From the NCBI RefSeq assembly GCF_023149035.1, contig NZ_JAHXMY010000001.1, positions 1,240,001 through 1,304,000 of the forward strand: a stretch of DNA of 64,000 nt. Direction: 5' to 3'. This DNA comes from Microbacterium sp. EYE_78 (GTDB lineage Bacteria > Actinomycetota > Actinomycetes > Actinomycetales > Microbacteriaceae). The notes under the pieces are model-generated. The model did no database searches and had not been told where the DNA came from. It worked only from the letters and a program-made list of their open reading frames with translations. Shown here in pieces: positions 36,957 through 47,216 of this stretch (its first letter is position 1; each line of letters opens with the position of its first letter). The translations under genes and the position numbers were made by a program.

Positions 36957-37855
36957 TGCTGTACGCGCAGACCCCGGCGCACGAGAAGCGCCGCCTGTTC
37001 CGCGAGCGGCTCGCGACGGGGGAGCTGCTGCGCTTCCCGGGCGCGTTCAACCCGCTGTCGGCGCGGCTGATCGAGCGGAAGGGGTTCGAGGGCGTCTACA
37101 TCTCGGGAGCCGTGCTCTCGGCCGATCTCGGGCTCCCCGACATCGGACTGACGACGCTCACCGAGGTCGCCGCCCGCGGCCAGCAGATCGCCCGCACGAC
37201 GGAACTTCCCGCGATCATCGACGCCGATACGGGCTTCGGCGAGCCCATGAACGTGGCCCGGACCATCCAGACCCTCGAGGACGCCGGGATCGCAGGCGCC
37301 CACATCGAGGACCAGGTGAACCCCAAGCGGTGCGGCCACCTCGACGGCAAGGCGGTCGTCGACGAGGACACGGCCCTGAAGCGCATCCGTGCCGCGGTCG
37401 ACGCGCGTCGCGACCCGAACTTCCTCGTGATGGCACGTACCGACATCCGGGCCGTCGACGGACTGGATGCCGCGACCGACCGCGCCCGCAAGCTGGTGGA
37501 TGCCGGGGCCGATGCGATCTTCCCCGAGGCGATGCGCACCCTCGAGGAGTTCGCCGCGGTGCGCGCGGCCGTCGACGTCCCGATCCTCGCGAACATGACG
37601 GAGTTCGGGAAGAGCGACCTCTTCTCGGTCGACCAGCTGCGGGACGTCGGGGTGAACATCGTCATCTGGCCGGTGTCGCTCCTGCGCATCGCGATGGGCG
37701 CCGCCGAGCGTGCGCTCGATACGCTGATCGACGAGGGGCACCTCACGTCCCGCCTCGGCGAGATGCAGCACCGCGCCGACCTGTACGACCTCATCGACTA
37801 CGAGTCGTACAACCACTTCGACACGAACGTCTTCACCTTCCGCATCGACCGCTGA
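36956..37855 (+). CDS. prpB: Methylisocitrate lyase
   Basis: PrpB splits 2-methylisocitrate into pyruvate and succinate. The 299-residue protein is of normal length and contains the PEP-mutase/isocitrate-lyase features: VYISGAVLSADLGLPD, IIDADTGFGEP, HIEDQ with Glu118, and the catalytic KRCGH loop with Cys126. The start ATG overlaps the prpD stop by one base (TGATG). prpC follows after 22 nt with an AGGAG site. Confidence 0.96.
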   Translation: MLYAQTPAHEKRRLFRERLATGELLRFPGAFNPLSARLIERKGFEGVYISGAVLSADLGLPDIGLTTLTEVAARGQQIARTTELPAIIDADTGFGEPMNVARTIQTLEDAGIAGAHIEDQVNPKRCGHLDGKAVVDEDTALKRIRAAVDARRDPNFLVMARTDIRAVDGLDAATDRARKLVDAGADAIFPEAMRTLEEFAAVRAAVDVPILANMTEFGKSDLFSVDQLRDVGVNIVIWPVSLLRIAMGAAERALDTLIDEGHLTSRLGEMQHRADLYDLIDYESYNHFDTNVFTFRIDR

Positions 37856-37877
37856 CGGTCGACGAACAGGAGCGAAC

Positions 37878-39068
37878 ATGAGCGACCCCGACATCAAGAA
37901 GGGCCTCGCCGGCGTCTACGCCGACACGACCTCGATCAGCAAGGTCAACCCCGAGACGAACTCGCTGCTGTACCGCGGGTACCCGGTGCAGGAACTCGCC
38001 GCGACGCAGTCGTTCGAGGCGGTCGCCTTCCTGCTGTGGCACGGCGAGCTGCCGACGGACGACCAGCTCGCCGAGCTCCGAGCGGTCGAGCGGGCGAACC
38101 GGGCCCTTCCCGAGGACGTTCGCGCATTCATCGACGCGATGCCGACGGCCGCCCACCCGATGGACGAGGCACGGACGGTGATCAGTCTGCTGGGCTCGTT
38201 CGAGACGGCCGGGATCGCGAACGTGCTGGATGCCGCGGGCACCCCGGCGGAGAACCTGGACCGCAGCATCCGCCTCTTCGCGATCCTCCCCGCCGTCGTC
38301 GCCTACGGGCAGCGTCGTCGTCGCGGCGAGGTGATCGTCGAGCCGCGCGAAGACCTCGGCTACGCCGCGAACTTCCTCTGGATGACCTTCGGCGAGGAGC
38401 CCGATGAGACCGTCGTCGACGCGTTCAACCGCTCGATGATCCTCTACGCCGAGCACTCGTTCAACGCTTCGACGTTCACGGCGCGGGTGATCGCCTCGAC
38501 GCTGAGCGACCTGTACTCGTCCGTCGTCGGAGCGGTCGGTGCGCTGAAGGGGCCGCTGCACGGCGGTGCGAACGAGGCCGTCATGCACATCTTCGACGAG
38601 ATCGGCACGGCCGACGGCGTCGTTCAGTGGCTCGACGAGGCGCTCGCCGCGAAGCGCAAGATCATGGGCTTCGGGCACCGGGTCTACAAGCGCGGCGACT
38701 CGCGCGTGCCGACGATGAAGGCCGCGCTCGACGCGCTCGTCGCCCACTACGACCGCCCGGACGTCGCGGAGCTGTACGAGACCCTCGAGTCCGAGTTCGT
38801 CTCGCGCAAGGGCATCTACCCGAACCTCGACTACCCGTCGGGTCCCGCGTACAGCCTCATCGGCTTCGACACGCTGACCTTCACGCCGCTGTTCATCGCG
38901 GCACGCATCACCGGGTGGACGGCGCACATCATGGAGCAGCAGGGCGCCAACGCCCTCATCCGCCCGCTCTCCGCCTACGACGGGCCGGATGAACGGCACA
39001 TCGACGGCTACGTGCCGGATGCTGCCGAGGTCGACGCACTCGAGCGTCCGGAGGAGGCTGCGGGCTGA
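37878..39068 (+). CDS. prpC: 2-methylcitrate synthase (citrate synthase family)
   Basis: PrpC condenses propionyl-CoA with oxaloacetate. The 396-residue protein has the citrate synthase histidines in HGGANEAVMHIF and IMGFGHRVYK and the YRGYPVQELA start of the small bacterial type. Its place behind prpDB supports the methylcitrate role, though such enzymes often also make citrate. No acyl-CoA synthetase for propionate is encoded next to it, so propionyl-CoA probably comes from odd-chain fat or branched amino acids. A terminator follows. Confidence 0.95.
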   Translation: MSDPDIKKGLAGVYADTTSISKVNPETNSLLYRGYPVQELAATQSFEAVAFLLWHGELPTDDQLAELRAVERANRALPEDVRAFIDAMPTAAHPMDEARTVISLLGSFETAGIANVLDAAGTPAENLDRSIRLFAILPAVVAYGQRRRRGEVIVEPREDLGYAANFLWMTFGEEPDETVVDAFNRSMILYAEHSFNASTFTARVIASTLSDLYSSVVGAVGALKGPLHGGANEAVMHIFDEIGTADGVVQWLDEALAAKRKIMGFGHRVYKRGDSRVPTMKAALDALVAHYDRPDVAELYETLESEFVSRKGIYPNLDYPSGPAYSLIGFDTLTFTPLFIAARITGWTAHIMEQQGANALIRPLSAYDGPDERHIDGYVPDAAEVDALERPEEAAG

Positions 39069-39077
39069 CGCCTGCGG

Positions 39078-39114
39078 AAGGCCCTCGTCCGGACCGATTC
39101 CGGATGAGGGCTTT
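39078..39114 (+). terminator. Terminator of the prp operon
   Basis: AAGGCCCTCGTCCGG and CCGGATGAGGGCTTT form a 15-position stem (one non-pairing position) around a 7-nt loop, followed by TCTC. It begins 9 nt after the prpC stop. The short pyrimidine tail makes it a reasonable intrinsic terminator. Confidence 0.8.
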
Positions 39115-39141
39115 CTCATGCGTGGCTGTGACCGGTATCCG

Positions 39142-39147
39142 TAACGT
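39142..39147 (+). promoter_or_regulatory. Probable -10 box (TAACGT) of the amylopullulanase gene
   Basis: TAACGT lies about 50 nt before the start, giving a short leader that contains a small GGGCAC/GTGCCC hairpin and an AGGAG ribosome binding site. Confidence 0.4.
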
Positions 39148-39197
39148 TGCCGGCACAGCATCGGGCACACCGTCGTGCCCGGGACACAGGAGCCCCC

Positions 39198-42100
39198 ATG
39201 CCGAAGTCCCCGTCGTCGCGCTCTCTGCCGCCGTACCGCCGCGTCCTCGCTGCCGCGACCTCCGGCATCCTGCTCTCGAGCGCGCTGGCGCTGACCGCAC
39301 CCGTGGCCGCCGCGGCCGACCCCCGCTCGTTCGCCCTCGTCGGCGACCTGCAGAGCGAGCTGGGCTGCTCGGGTGACTGGCAGCCCGACTGCACCGCGAC
39401 CGAACTCGCTCCGACGTCCACCCCGGACGTCTACGCCGCGGAGTTCGAGATCCCGGCGGGGTCGTTCGAGTACAAGGTGGCCGTCGACGACTCCTGGGAC
39501 GAGGCCTACGGTCTCGACGGCGGCGGCGACAACATCCCGCTCACCGTCGCAGGACCGACGACCGTGCGCGTGATCTTCGACGACGTCCAGCATCGGGTCG
39601 GGCTCGAGGTCCTCTCGCTCCGCGGCGACTACGCCGCCGAGGACGACGCGCTCGTCGCCGACCCGGTGCGCCAGCCCGGCGACGGCAAGCAGTTCTACTT
39701 CGTCATGACCGACCGGTTCGCCAACGGGGACGCGTCGAACGACACCGGCGGGCTGACCGGGGACCGGCTCGCGACCGGCTTCGACCCGACGTCCACCGGC
39801 TTCTACCAGGGCGGTGACATCGCGGGCCTCCGCGAGAACCTCGACTACATCAAGGGACTCGGGACGACGGCCATCTGGTTGACGCCGAGCTTCATGAACA
39901 AGCCCGTGCAGGGCGAGGGTGCGAACGCGAGCGCCGGCTACCACGGGTACTGGAGCACCGACTTCACCCGCATCGACCCGCACCTCGGGACGAACGAGGA
40001 GCTCAAGTCGTTCATCGACGAGGCGCACGCCGAGGGCATCGACGTCTACTTCGACATCATCACGAACCACACGGCCGACGTCATCGCGTACGAGGAGGGC
40101 GAGTACTCGTACATCGACCAGAAGACCCGTCCGTACACGGATGCCGCCGGCACACCGTTCGATCCCGCCGACTACGCGGGCACCGCGGAGTTCCCCGAGC
40201 TCGACGCGGCCACGAGCTTCCCCTACACGCCCGTCGTGACCGAGGCGGAGAAGGACGTCAAGGTGCCGGCGTGGCTGAACGACCCCACGCTGTACCACAA
40301 CCGCGGTGATTCTACGTATTCGGGGGAGTCGACGACGCACGGCGACTTCTCCGGCCTCGACGACCTCATGACCGAGCACCCCGACGTGGTCTCGGGCTTC
40401 GTCGAGGTCTACGAGGACTGGATCGACCTCGGCATCGACGGCTTCCGCATCGACACCGCCAAGCATGTGAACTTCGAGTTCTGGGAGCAGTGGACCACCG
40501 AGGTGCGGGAGTATGCGGCATCCGTCGGCAAGGACGACTTCTTCATGTTCGGCGAGGTCTACGACGCCGACCCGGCCGTCCTCGCGCCCTACGTCCGCGA
40601 CAGCGACATGAACTCGGTGCTCGACTTCGGGTTCCAGTCCGCGGCGACGAGCTTCGCGAAGGGCGGCAAGGTCGACGTCCTCGCGAAGATGTTCGCCGGC
40701 GATGACCGGTACACGACGCCCGACTCCTCGGCGACGGCGCTGCCCACCTTCCTCGGCAACCACGACATGGGCCGCATCGGGTACTTCCTGAAGGGGACGG
40801 CGGACGCCCTCGAGCGTGACCGTCTCGCACACGACCTGATGTTCCTCTCCCGCGGTCAGCCGGTCGTCTACTACGGCGACGAGCAGGGCTTCGCCGGTGC
40901 CGACCCGGGCGGCGACAAGGCCGCGCGGCAGTCGCTGTTCGGCACGCAGGTGCCCGAATACCGCGATCAGCAGCTGATCACCGGCGAGACCGTTGGCTCG
41001 GCCGACCGGTACGACACCTCCGCCCCCGTGTACGCGCATGTGGCCGAGCTGTCGCAGCTGCGCGCAGAGCACCCGGCGCTCGTCGACGGTGCGCAGATCG
41101 AGCGGTACGCCGCCGACGGCGTCTACGCCTTCTCGCGTGTCGACCGCACCGAGCGCATCGAGCACCTCGTCGCGCTCAACAACACCGCGTCGGCGCAGAC
41201 GGTCGAGATCCCGACGCTGACCGCCGACGCGTCGTTCTCGTCCCTGTACGGCGCCGAGGGCTCGGTGTCGTCGGATGCCGCGGGCACCGCCTCCGTGGAG
41301 GTCCCCGCCCTGTCGGCGGTGGTGCTCCGCGCCGACGGCGAGGTGACTGCGCCGGCCGCCGCCGCCCCGCTGACCGTGTCGGCTCCTGCGCCGGGGGCCG
41401 GACTGCAGGGCTCCACCCGGATCAGTGCAGCAACCGACGCCTCGTGGCGGGAGACGAGCTTCGCGTGGCGTGTCGCGGGCGGCGACGAATGGACTCCGCT
41501 CGGCACCGCCGAGGACACGACGCCCGGCGTCTTCGCCGACGTCCGCGGGCTCGGGGAGGGGACGCTCGTCGAGTACCGCGCGGTGTCGACGGATGCCGCC
41601 GGGCAGCGGTCCGCGGCATCCACCTACGCCTCCGTCGGCAACCGGGTGAACCTCGCGGTCGAGACCGAGCCCGAGCAGCCCGAAGAGCCGACCGTCTACG
41701 ACGCGGTGAGCATCCCCGGCAGTCTCAACACCGAGTTGGGGTGCGGATCGGATTGGGCGCCGGATTGCGACCAGGCGCAGATGACGCTCGTCGACGGGAA
41801 GTGGCGGCTCAGCGTCGACCTGGCCGCGGGCACCTACGAGTACAAGGTCGCGACCGAGAAGAGCTGGGACGAGAACTACGGCGCCGACGGCGTGCCGGGC
41901 GGTGCCAACATCGTCGTCACCCACCCCGGTGGCCCGATCACCTTCTTCTTCGACCCGCTGACGAAGCGGGTGCAGTCCTCGTCCGAAGGCCCGGTCGTGA
42001 CCCTGGCGGGCTCGTTCCAGAGCGAGCTCGGCTGCGCGGCGGACTGGTCGCCCGACTGCCTCCGGGCGATGATGTTCGACGGCGATCGCGACGGCGTGTA

Positions 42101-45100
42101 CGAGTTCTCCACGAAGGGCATCCCCACGGGGTCCTACGAGGTGAAGGTCGCGCACGGCCTCAGCTGGGACGAGAACTACGGCGCCGACGGCGTCCGCGGC
42201 GGCGAGAACATCGCCTTCACGGCGACCGCGGGCAAGGCCGTCGTCTTCCGCTACGACTCCGAGACGCACGTGCTCGAGATCGATGTCGCCGACCCGCCGC
42301 TCGCCGGCACGGGTGAATCGCGGGCGCACTGGATCGACGCCGAGACGCTCGCGTGGCCCGGCGACCTGGGCGGTGCCGACGCCGGCGCGAGCTGGTCGCT
42401 GTACGGCTCCGCGGACGCACAGCTCGCGGTCACCGACGGGACCGTGGCCGGCGGTGAGGCGATCGAGCTGTCGCCCGTCGACGGCGGCCTCACCGACGAA
42501 CAGCGCGCGCGCTTCCCCGCCCTGGCGGAGTTCACCGCACTGCGGCTCGACGACGTCGACCGGGACGCGGTGGCCGAGCTGCTGCGCGGACAGCTGCGCG
42601 TCGCCGAGCGCGACGCCGCCGGCGCGCTGACCGCCGTCACGGGCGTCCAGATCCCCGGCGTGCTCGACGACCTCTACGCCGACGCCGTGGCCGACGACGC
42701 CCTCGGCGTCTCGTTCTCGGGCAAGGGCGCCAAGGCGAAGACGACCTTCCGCCTGTGGGCACCGACCGCGCAGTCCGCGACGCTGCTGACGTGGGATGCC
42801 GGGGGCACCGGCGATCCCGTCCGCCACGACGCGTCGTTCGACGCGGCATCCGGCACCTGGACCGCCACGGGCGGGCGGGCGCTCATCGGCGACGAGTACC
42901 TCTGGGAGGTCGTCGTCTTCGCACCGAGCACCGACGAGATCGAGACGAACACGGTGACGGATCCGGCATCCGTCGCCCTCACCGAGAACTCGACGCGGTC
43001 CGTGGCGATCGACCTCGCCGACCGCTCGTTCATGCCGAAGCAGTGGCAGAAGGCGAAGCCGAAGCCGGTGCAGCGGAACGTCGACCGCGCGATCTACGAG
43101 CTGCACATCCGCGACTTCTCGATCAGCGACGAGACCGTGCCCGCCGCCGAGCGGGGGACGTACGCCGCCTTCAGTCGGAAGAGCGCAGGCACCGCGCAGC
43201 TGCGACAACTCGCCGAGGCGGGCATCAACACGGTGCACCTGCTGCCGTCGTTCGACATCGCGACGATCGAAGAGGAGCGGGCGGCGCAGGAGACGCCCGA
43301 CTGCGACCTCGCGTCGTTCGGACCGGCATCGCCCGAGCAGCAGGCCTGCATCGCGGAGGTCGCGGACACCGACGGATTCAACTGGGGCTACGACCCGTTC
43401 CACTTCACGACCCCCGAAGGGTCGTACGCGCTGCGACCCGATGGAGGTGCGCGAGTGGCGGAGTTCCGCGGGATGGTGGGCGCCCTGCACGGGATGGGTC
43501 TGCAGGTGGTCCTCGATCAGGTCTTCAACCACACCGCCGAATCGGGGCAGGGGGCGAAATCGGTCCTCGACCGGGTCGTCCCGGGCTACTACCACCGGCT
43601 GAACCTCGCGGGCGCCGTCGAGACCTCGACCTGCTGTCAGAACATCGCGACCGAGCACGAGGTCGCCGAGAAGCTCATGGTCGACTCCGTCGTCACGTGG
43701 GCCCGGGACTACAAGGTCGACGGGTTCCGGTTCGACCTGATGGGTCACCACTCGAAGGCGAACATGCTCGCCGTGCGCGAGGCGCTCGACGCGCTCACCG
43801 TCAAGAAGGACGGCGTCGACGGGGCCGCCGTGCACCTCTACGGCGAGGGGTGGAACTTCGGCGAAGTGGCGGACGACGCCCTGTTCGAGCAGGCGACGCA
43901 GGGGCAGCTCGGCGGCACCGGCATCGCGACGTTCAACGACCGCCTGCGCGACGCGGTCCACGGCGGCAGCCCGGTCGACAGCGGGTCGACGTTCCGTCAG
44001 GGGTTCGGGACCGGGCTCGGCACCGACCCGAACGGCGACCCGATCAACGGATCGACCGACGAGGCCCTCGCGGACCTCGCCCGGCAGACCGATCTCGTGA
44101 AGCTGGGACTCGTCGGGAACCTGCGCGAGTTCGAGCTGCCGACGGCGGACGGGTCCGTCAAGGCGGGCTCCGAACTCGACTACAACGGCCAGTCGGCCGG
44201 ATACGCCGACGAGCCCGACGAGGTGATCAACTACGTCGACGCGCACGACAACGAGACGCTCTACGACCTGTCCGTCCTCAAGCTCCCGGTCGAGACCTCG
44301 ATGGACGACCGGGTGCGGATGAACACGCTCTCGCTCGCCACCGTGACCCTGTCGCAGTCGCCGTCGTTCTGGCACGCCGGGACGGAGCTGCTGCGCTCGA
44401 AGTCGCTCGATCGCAACAGCTACAACTCCGGCGACTGGTTCAACCGGATCGACTGGACAGGTGAGGAGTCGACGTTCGGTTCGGGTCTGCCGCCGGCGGC
44501 AGACAACGAAGAGAAATGGCCGGTCATGGCACCGCTCCTCGAGAACACCGCCCTGAAGCCGGGTGCCGCCGACATGGCGGCCGCCGAAGCCGCCGCCCTC
44601 GACCTGCTCCGAGTGCGCTCCGAGGTCGGCCTCCTGCGGCTCGGCTCGGCGGAGGCGATCGCCGAGAAGGTGTCGTTCCCGAACAGCGGCCCGGACGCCG
44701 ATCCCGGGGTCATCGTGATGCGGATCGACGACACCGCCGGCGCCGCGGACGCCGACCGCCGGCTCGACGGCGCGCTCGTCGTCTTCAACGCCTCCCCGGA
44801 GGCGACGACGCAGACGATCGACGATCTCGCGGGGCGCGGTTTCGCGCTGAGCGCCGCCCAGGCACGCGGGTCCGATGCCGTCGTCAAGACGACGACGTGG
44901 GATGCCGCGACAGGCACCGTGACCGTGCCGGCCCGGTCGGTCGCGGTCCTGGTCGATGCGGCGCCGGTTGCGACGGCGGTCGTCGCCGTGCCGACGCCGC
45001 CGGTCGCGAAGCAGGGTGCCGCGGTGCGGATGACCGGCAAGGTCATCGCCGTCGACGGCAGCACGCCGGTGGGCACGGTGACGGTGATGGAGGGATCGAA

Positions 45101-45263
45101 GACGCTCGCGAGCGGGGCGATCGAGGCATCCGCGAAGGGCCGCATCGATCTGCCGCTCCCGAAGCTCGGCAAGGGCGTCCACGTCCTCCGCACGAGCTTC
45201 ACCGGCGCGGGGGAACACGCGGATTCGCGGTCGCTCGTGCCGATTCCGCTCCTCGTGTACTGA
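39198..45263 (+). CDS. Secreted bifunctional amylopullulanase (two GH13 domains, three X25 modules)
   Basis: The 2021-residue exoenzyme degrades starch-type glucans. A signal peptide (cleavage near residue 40) precedes an X25 starch-binding module (about 43-150), a GH13 alpha-amylase domain (about 164-700; Asp419 in GFRIDTAKH, Glu453 in FGEVYD, GNHD 520-523), and a linker domain. Two more X25 modules (about 835-1030), a pullulanase N2/CBM48 region (about 1040-1280) and a GH13 pullulanase domain follow (Asp1513 in GFRFDLMGHH, Glu1550 in YGEGWNF, HDN at 1683-1685). A C-terminal Ig-like domain (about 1928-2021) has no anchor, so release to the medium is expected. Confidence 0.93.
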   Translation: MPKSPSSRSLPPYRRVLAAATSGILLSSALALTAPVAAAADPRSFALVGDLQSELGCSGDWQPDCTATELAPTSTPDVYAAEFEIPAGSFEYKVAVDDSWDEAYGLDGGGDNIPLTVAGPTTVRVIFDDVQHRVGLEVLSLRGDYAAEDDALVADPVRQPGDGKQFYFVMTDRFANGDASNDTGGLTGDRLATGFDPTSTGFYQGGDIAGLRENLDYIKGLGTTAIWLTPSFMNKPVQGEGANASAGYHGYWSTDFTRIDPHLGTNEELKSFIDEAHAEGIDVYFDIITNHTADVIAYEEGEYSYIDQKTRPYTDAAGTPFDPADYAGTAEFPELDAATSFPYTPVVTEAEKDVKVPAWLNDPTLYHNRGDSTYSGESTTHGDFSGLDDLMTEHPDVVSGFVEVYEDWIDLGIDGFRIDTAKHVNFEFWEQWTTEVREYAASVGKDDFFMFGEVYDADPAVLAPYVRDSDMNSVLDFGFQSAATSFAKGGKVDVLAKMFAGDDRYTTPDSSATALPTFLGNHDMGRIGYFLKGTADALERDRLAHDLMFLSRGQPVVYYGDEQGFAGADPGGDKAARQSLFGTQVPEYRDQQLITGETVGSADRYDTSAPVYAHVAELSQLRAEHPALVDGAQIERYAADGVYAFSRVDRTERIEHLVALNNTASAQTVEIPTLTADASFSSLYGAEGSVSSDAAGTASVEVPALSAVVLRADGEVTAPAAAAPLTVSAPAPGAGLQGSTRISAATDASWRETSFAWRVAGGDEWTPLGTAEDTTPGVFADVRGLGEGTLVEYRAVSTDAAGQRSAASTYASVGNRVNLAVETEPEQPEEPTVYDAVSIPGSLNTELGCGSDWAPDCDQAQMTLVDGKWRLSVDLAAGTYEYKVATEKSWDENYGADGVPGGANIVVTHPGGPITFFFDPLTKRVQSSSEGPVVTLAGSFQSELGCAADWSPDCLRAMMFDGDRDGVYEFSTKGIPTGSYEVKVAHGLSWDENYGADGVRGGENIAFTATAGKAVVFRYDSETHVLEIDVADPPLAGTGESRAHWIDAETLAWPGDLGGADAGASWSLYGSADAQLAVTDGTVAGGEAIELSPVDGGLTDEQRARFPALAEFTALRLDDVDRDAVAELLRGQLRVAERDAAGALTAVTGVQIPGVLDDLYADAVADDALGVSFSGKGAKAKTTFRLWAPTAQSATLLTWDAGGTGDPVRHDASFDAASGTWTATGGRALIGDEYLWEVVVFAPSTDEIETNTVTDPASVALTENSTRSVAIDLADRSFMPKQWQKAKPKPVQRNVDRAIYELHIRDFSISDETVPAAERGTYAAFSRKSAGTAQLRQLAEAGINTVHLLPSFDIATIEEERAAQETPDCDLASFGPASPEQQACIAEVADTDGFNWGYDPFHFTTPEGSYALRPDGGARVAEFRGMVGALHGMGLQVVLDQVFNHTAESGQGAKSVLDRVVPGYYHRLNLAGAVETSTCCQNIATEHEVAEKLMVDSVVTWARDYKVDGFRFDLMGHHSKANMLAVREALDALTVKKDGVDGAAVHLYGEGWNFGEVADDALFEQATQGQLGGTGIATFNDRLRDAVHGGSPVDSGSTFRQGFGTGLGTDPNGDPINGSTDEALADLARQTDLVKLGLVGNLREFELPTADGSVKAGSELDYNGQSAGYADEPDEVINYVDAHDNETLYDLSVLKLPVETSMDDRVRMNTLSLATVTLSQSPSFWHAGTELLRSKSLDRNSYNSGDWFNRIDWTGEESTFGSGLPPAADNEEKWPVMAPLLENTALKPGAADMAAAEAAALDLLRVRSEVGLLRLGSAEAIAEKVSFPNSGPDADPGVIVMRIDDTAGAADADRRLDGALVVFNASPEATTQTIDDLAGRGFALSAAQARGSDAVVKTTTWDAATGTVTVPARSVAVLVDAAPVATAVVAVPTPPVAKQGAAVRMTGKVIAVDGSTPVGTVTVMEGSKTLASGAIEASAKGRIDLPLPKLGKGVHVLRTSFTGAGEHADSRSLVPIPLLVY

Positions 45264-45366
45264 ACCGAGGCGGATCGGCCGCGTTCGTGGTATCCAAGGA
45301 TCCTGCGTGTCCGGCCATCAAGCCCATGCGTCCGGGCAGCACGCACACCGATCAAGGGGGAATCAC

Positions 45367-47202
45367 ATGACCGAACGACCCGCGCGCACGTCGAGGGCGG
45401 CGCGCATCGCTCTGACCGTCGCCATGACCGGCGGCCTCATCGGCTCGTTGGCGGTGAGCCCGGCGTACGCCGTCTCGGAGAACCCTGAACTGTTCTGCGA
45501 CCTCCCAGGCCAAGAGCTCGCGATCTCCCCGGTGGCGGATCTCCAGGACGGCGAGCAGGTGACGTGGCAGTCCGCCGTGAAGGGCACGGCGCCCACGACC
45601 TTCACCGGTGAGTACGTCGGCAAGCTCGACAACGGGCTCGGGGCGGACGCCGACGGCAACCCCCGCGACCTGCTGCTGGTCAAGCTGGACGGCGATGTGG
45701 TCAACGGCTCCGCCGGCTCCCTCGCGGCAGGGGTGTGGGCGGGTGCATCGGGCTCACCGGTCTACGACGCGGACGGCGCACTCATCGGCGCCGTGTCGTA
45801 CGGGTTCAGCTTCCTGCCGGACAACGTGGCGGGCGTCACGCCCGCGGCCTACATGAAGACCATCGGGAAGCTCCCCGCCAGCAAGACGCTGAGCGGAACC
45901 GCGAAGCAGCAGGTCGCTCGGATGGCGGACGAGACCGCCACCGGCCGGACCAGCACCCTCCGCCGCATCGAACCCGTCCGCGTCACCGTCGGCGCGACCG
46001 CGGCGGAGCTGGATGGCGTCAACGCCGACCTGGCACAGCGAGTGAAGGGGTTCCGCGGTGCGGCGGCCTCCGGACGGGCGGTGCCGGGCGGCGACAGCCT
46101 CAGCTCCGACTTCCCGATCGTGACGGGCGGCAACATCGCCGTGTCCTACGCGTACGGGGCTGTGACCGAAGCCAGCGTCGGCACCGTCACCGCGATCTGT
46201 GGCGACGAGGTGTTCGCCTTCGGGCACCCCGGGAGCTGGAACTCGAAGCTGTCCGCCAGCATCCACGGTGCGTCGGCGGCTCGGATCGTGCCCGACCTGA
46301 CAGGCGCGTACAAGATGGTGAGCGCCATCGGCAAAGTGAAGGGGACGCTCGTCGACGATCGACTGGCGGGGGTCCGCGCGGTGCTCGGCGACGGGCCTGC
46401 AACGGTGCCGGTGCGGACGACGGGCATCGTCGGCGACCACGAGAGCACCTCGGTGACGCGGGTCTCCGAGAAGCAGCTGATCGCCGCGGCGGTCTACACG
46501 CAGGTGGGCAACGAGGCGACGCGCATGCTCGACAACGGCCGCGAGGGGTCCGCTCGCCTGGGATGGTCCATCAGCTATGTCCGTGAGGACGGGCGCACCG
46601 GGACGCTGTCGAACCAGGACCGGTACGCCGATCCGAACGACCTTCCCGGGATCGTCGGCATGGGCGTCGCCGATGACGTCGCGATGCTGCAGGGGAATCC
46701 CTTCGACGACGTCCGGATCACCGCGGTCAGTGTCCGTGCGCGCTTCGTCGAGGGCTATCGGGCGGCGCGTCTGGCCGGTGTCCAGATGTGGAAGAACGGG
46801 GCGTGGAGCACGGTCACGCCTGGGAGCACCACGAAGGTCGCACGCGGCAAGGCCTACGACTTCCGCGCGGTGCTGGCACCCCTCCCCGGCACCGAGCGCG
46901 TCACGGAGTACAGCCCGTTCACCGTCACCGTCCCGAAGAGCCTCCAGAAGGGCTATCGCGTCATCCTGAGCGCACCGACGGGTGAGGAGGAGGAGTACCC
47001 CGCGCCCCCGCGCGACTTCGCCGAATACCTCGCGGTGCTCGACGACAACGCGCGCTCCGACGTCATGACGCGCTCGATCATCTACCACCCCGTCCGCGGC
47101 GCGCGGGTCTCGCGCTCGGCGTCGGTGAGTCTGCCGACGGTCATCCAGCCCGACGGCAAGACGGTGATGTTCCGTCTCGAGGCGCCCGCGCTGAAGCGCT
47201 GA
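45367..47202 (+). CDS. Secreted SpoIVB-type (S55 family) serine peptidase-like protein
   Basis: The 611-residue protein has a signal peptide ending near SPAYA-VSE (about residue 37) and an S55 domain in residues 45-330. The GASGSPVYDADGALIGAVSYGF block carries the nucleophile Ser130, and CGDEVFAFGHPGSW matches the second conserved region. The C-terminal half has no recognised domain and looks beta-rich. S55 peptidases process sporulation factors in Bacillus; in non-sporulating actinobacteria their target is unknown. It starts after AAGGGGGA, about 100 nt behind the amylopullulanase. Confidence 0.8.
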   Translation: MTERPARTSRAARIALTVAMTGGLIGSLAVSPAYAVSENPELFCDLPGQELAISPVADLQDGEQVTWQSAVKGTAPTTFTGEYVGKLDNGLGADADGNPRDLLLVKLDGDVVNGSAGSLAAGVWAGASGSPVYDADGALIGAVSYGFSFLPDNVAGVTPAAYMKTIGKLPASKTLSGTAKQQVARMADETATGRTSTLRRIEPVRVTVGATAAELDGVNADLAQRVKGFRGAAASGRAVPGGDSLSSDFPIVTGGNIAVSYAYGAVTEASVGTVTAICGDEVFAFGHPGSWNSKLSASIHGASAARIVPDLTGAYKMVSAIGKVKGTLVDDRLAGVRAVLGDGPATVPVRTTGIVGDHESTSVTRVSEKQLIAAAVYTQVGNEATRMLDNGREGSARLGWSISYVREDGRTGTLSNQDRYADPNDLPGIVGMGVADDVAMLQGNPFDDVRITAVSVRARFVEGYRAARLAGVQMWKNGAWSTVTPGSTTKVARGKAYDFRAVLAPLPGTERVTEYSPFTVTVPKSLQKGYRVILSAPTGEEEEYPAPPRDFAEYLAVLDDNARSDVMTRSIIYHPVRGARVSRSASVSLPTVIQPDGKTVMFRLEAPALKR

Positions 47203-47216
47203 CACCGCGGGGCCAC

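Noticed and set aside
37833..45218. A 7.4-kb open frame on the minus strand opposite prpC and the amylopullulanase gene
   Set aside because: In DNA this GC-rich the antisense frame of a long gene is often free of stops. Its translation is Arg/Val/Glu-rich low complexity with no domain, while the plus strand encodes complete, motif-bearing enzymes.
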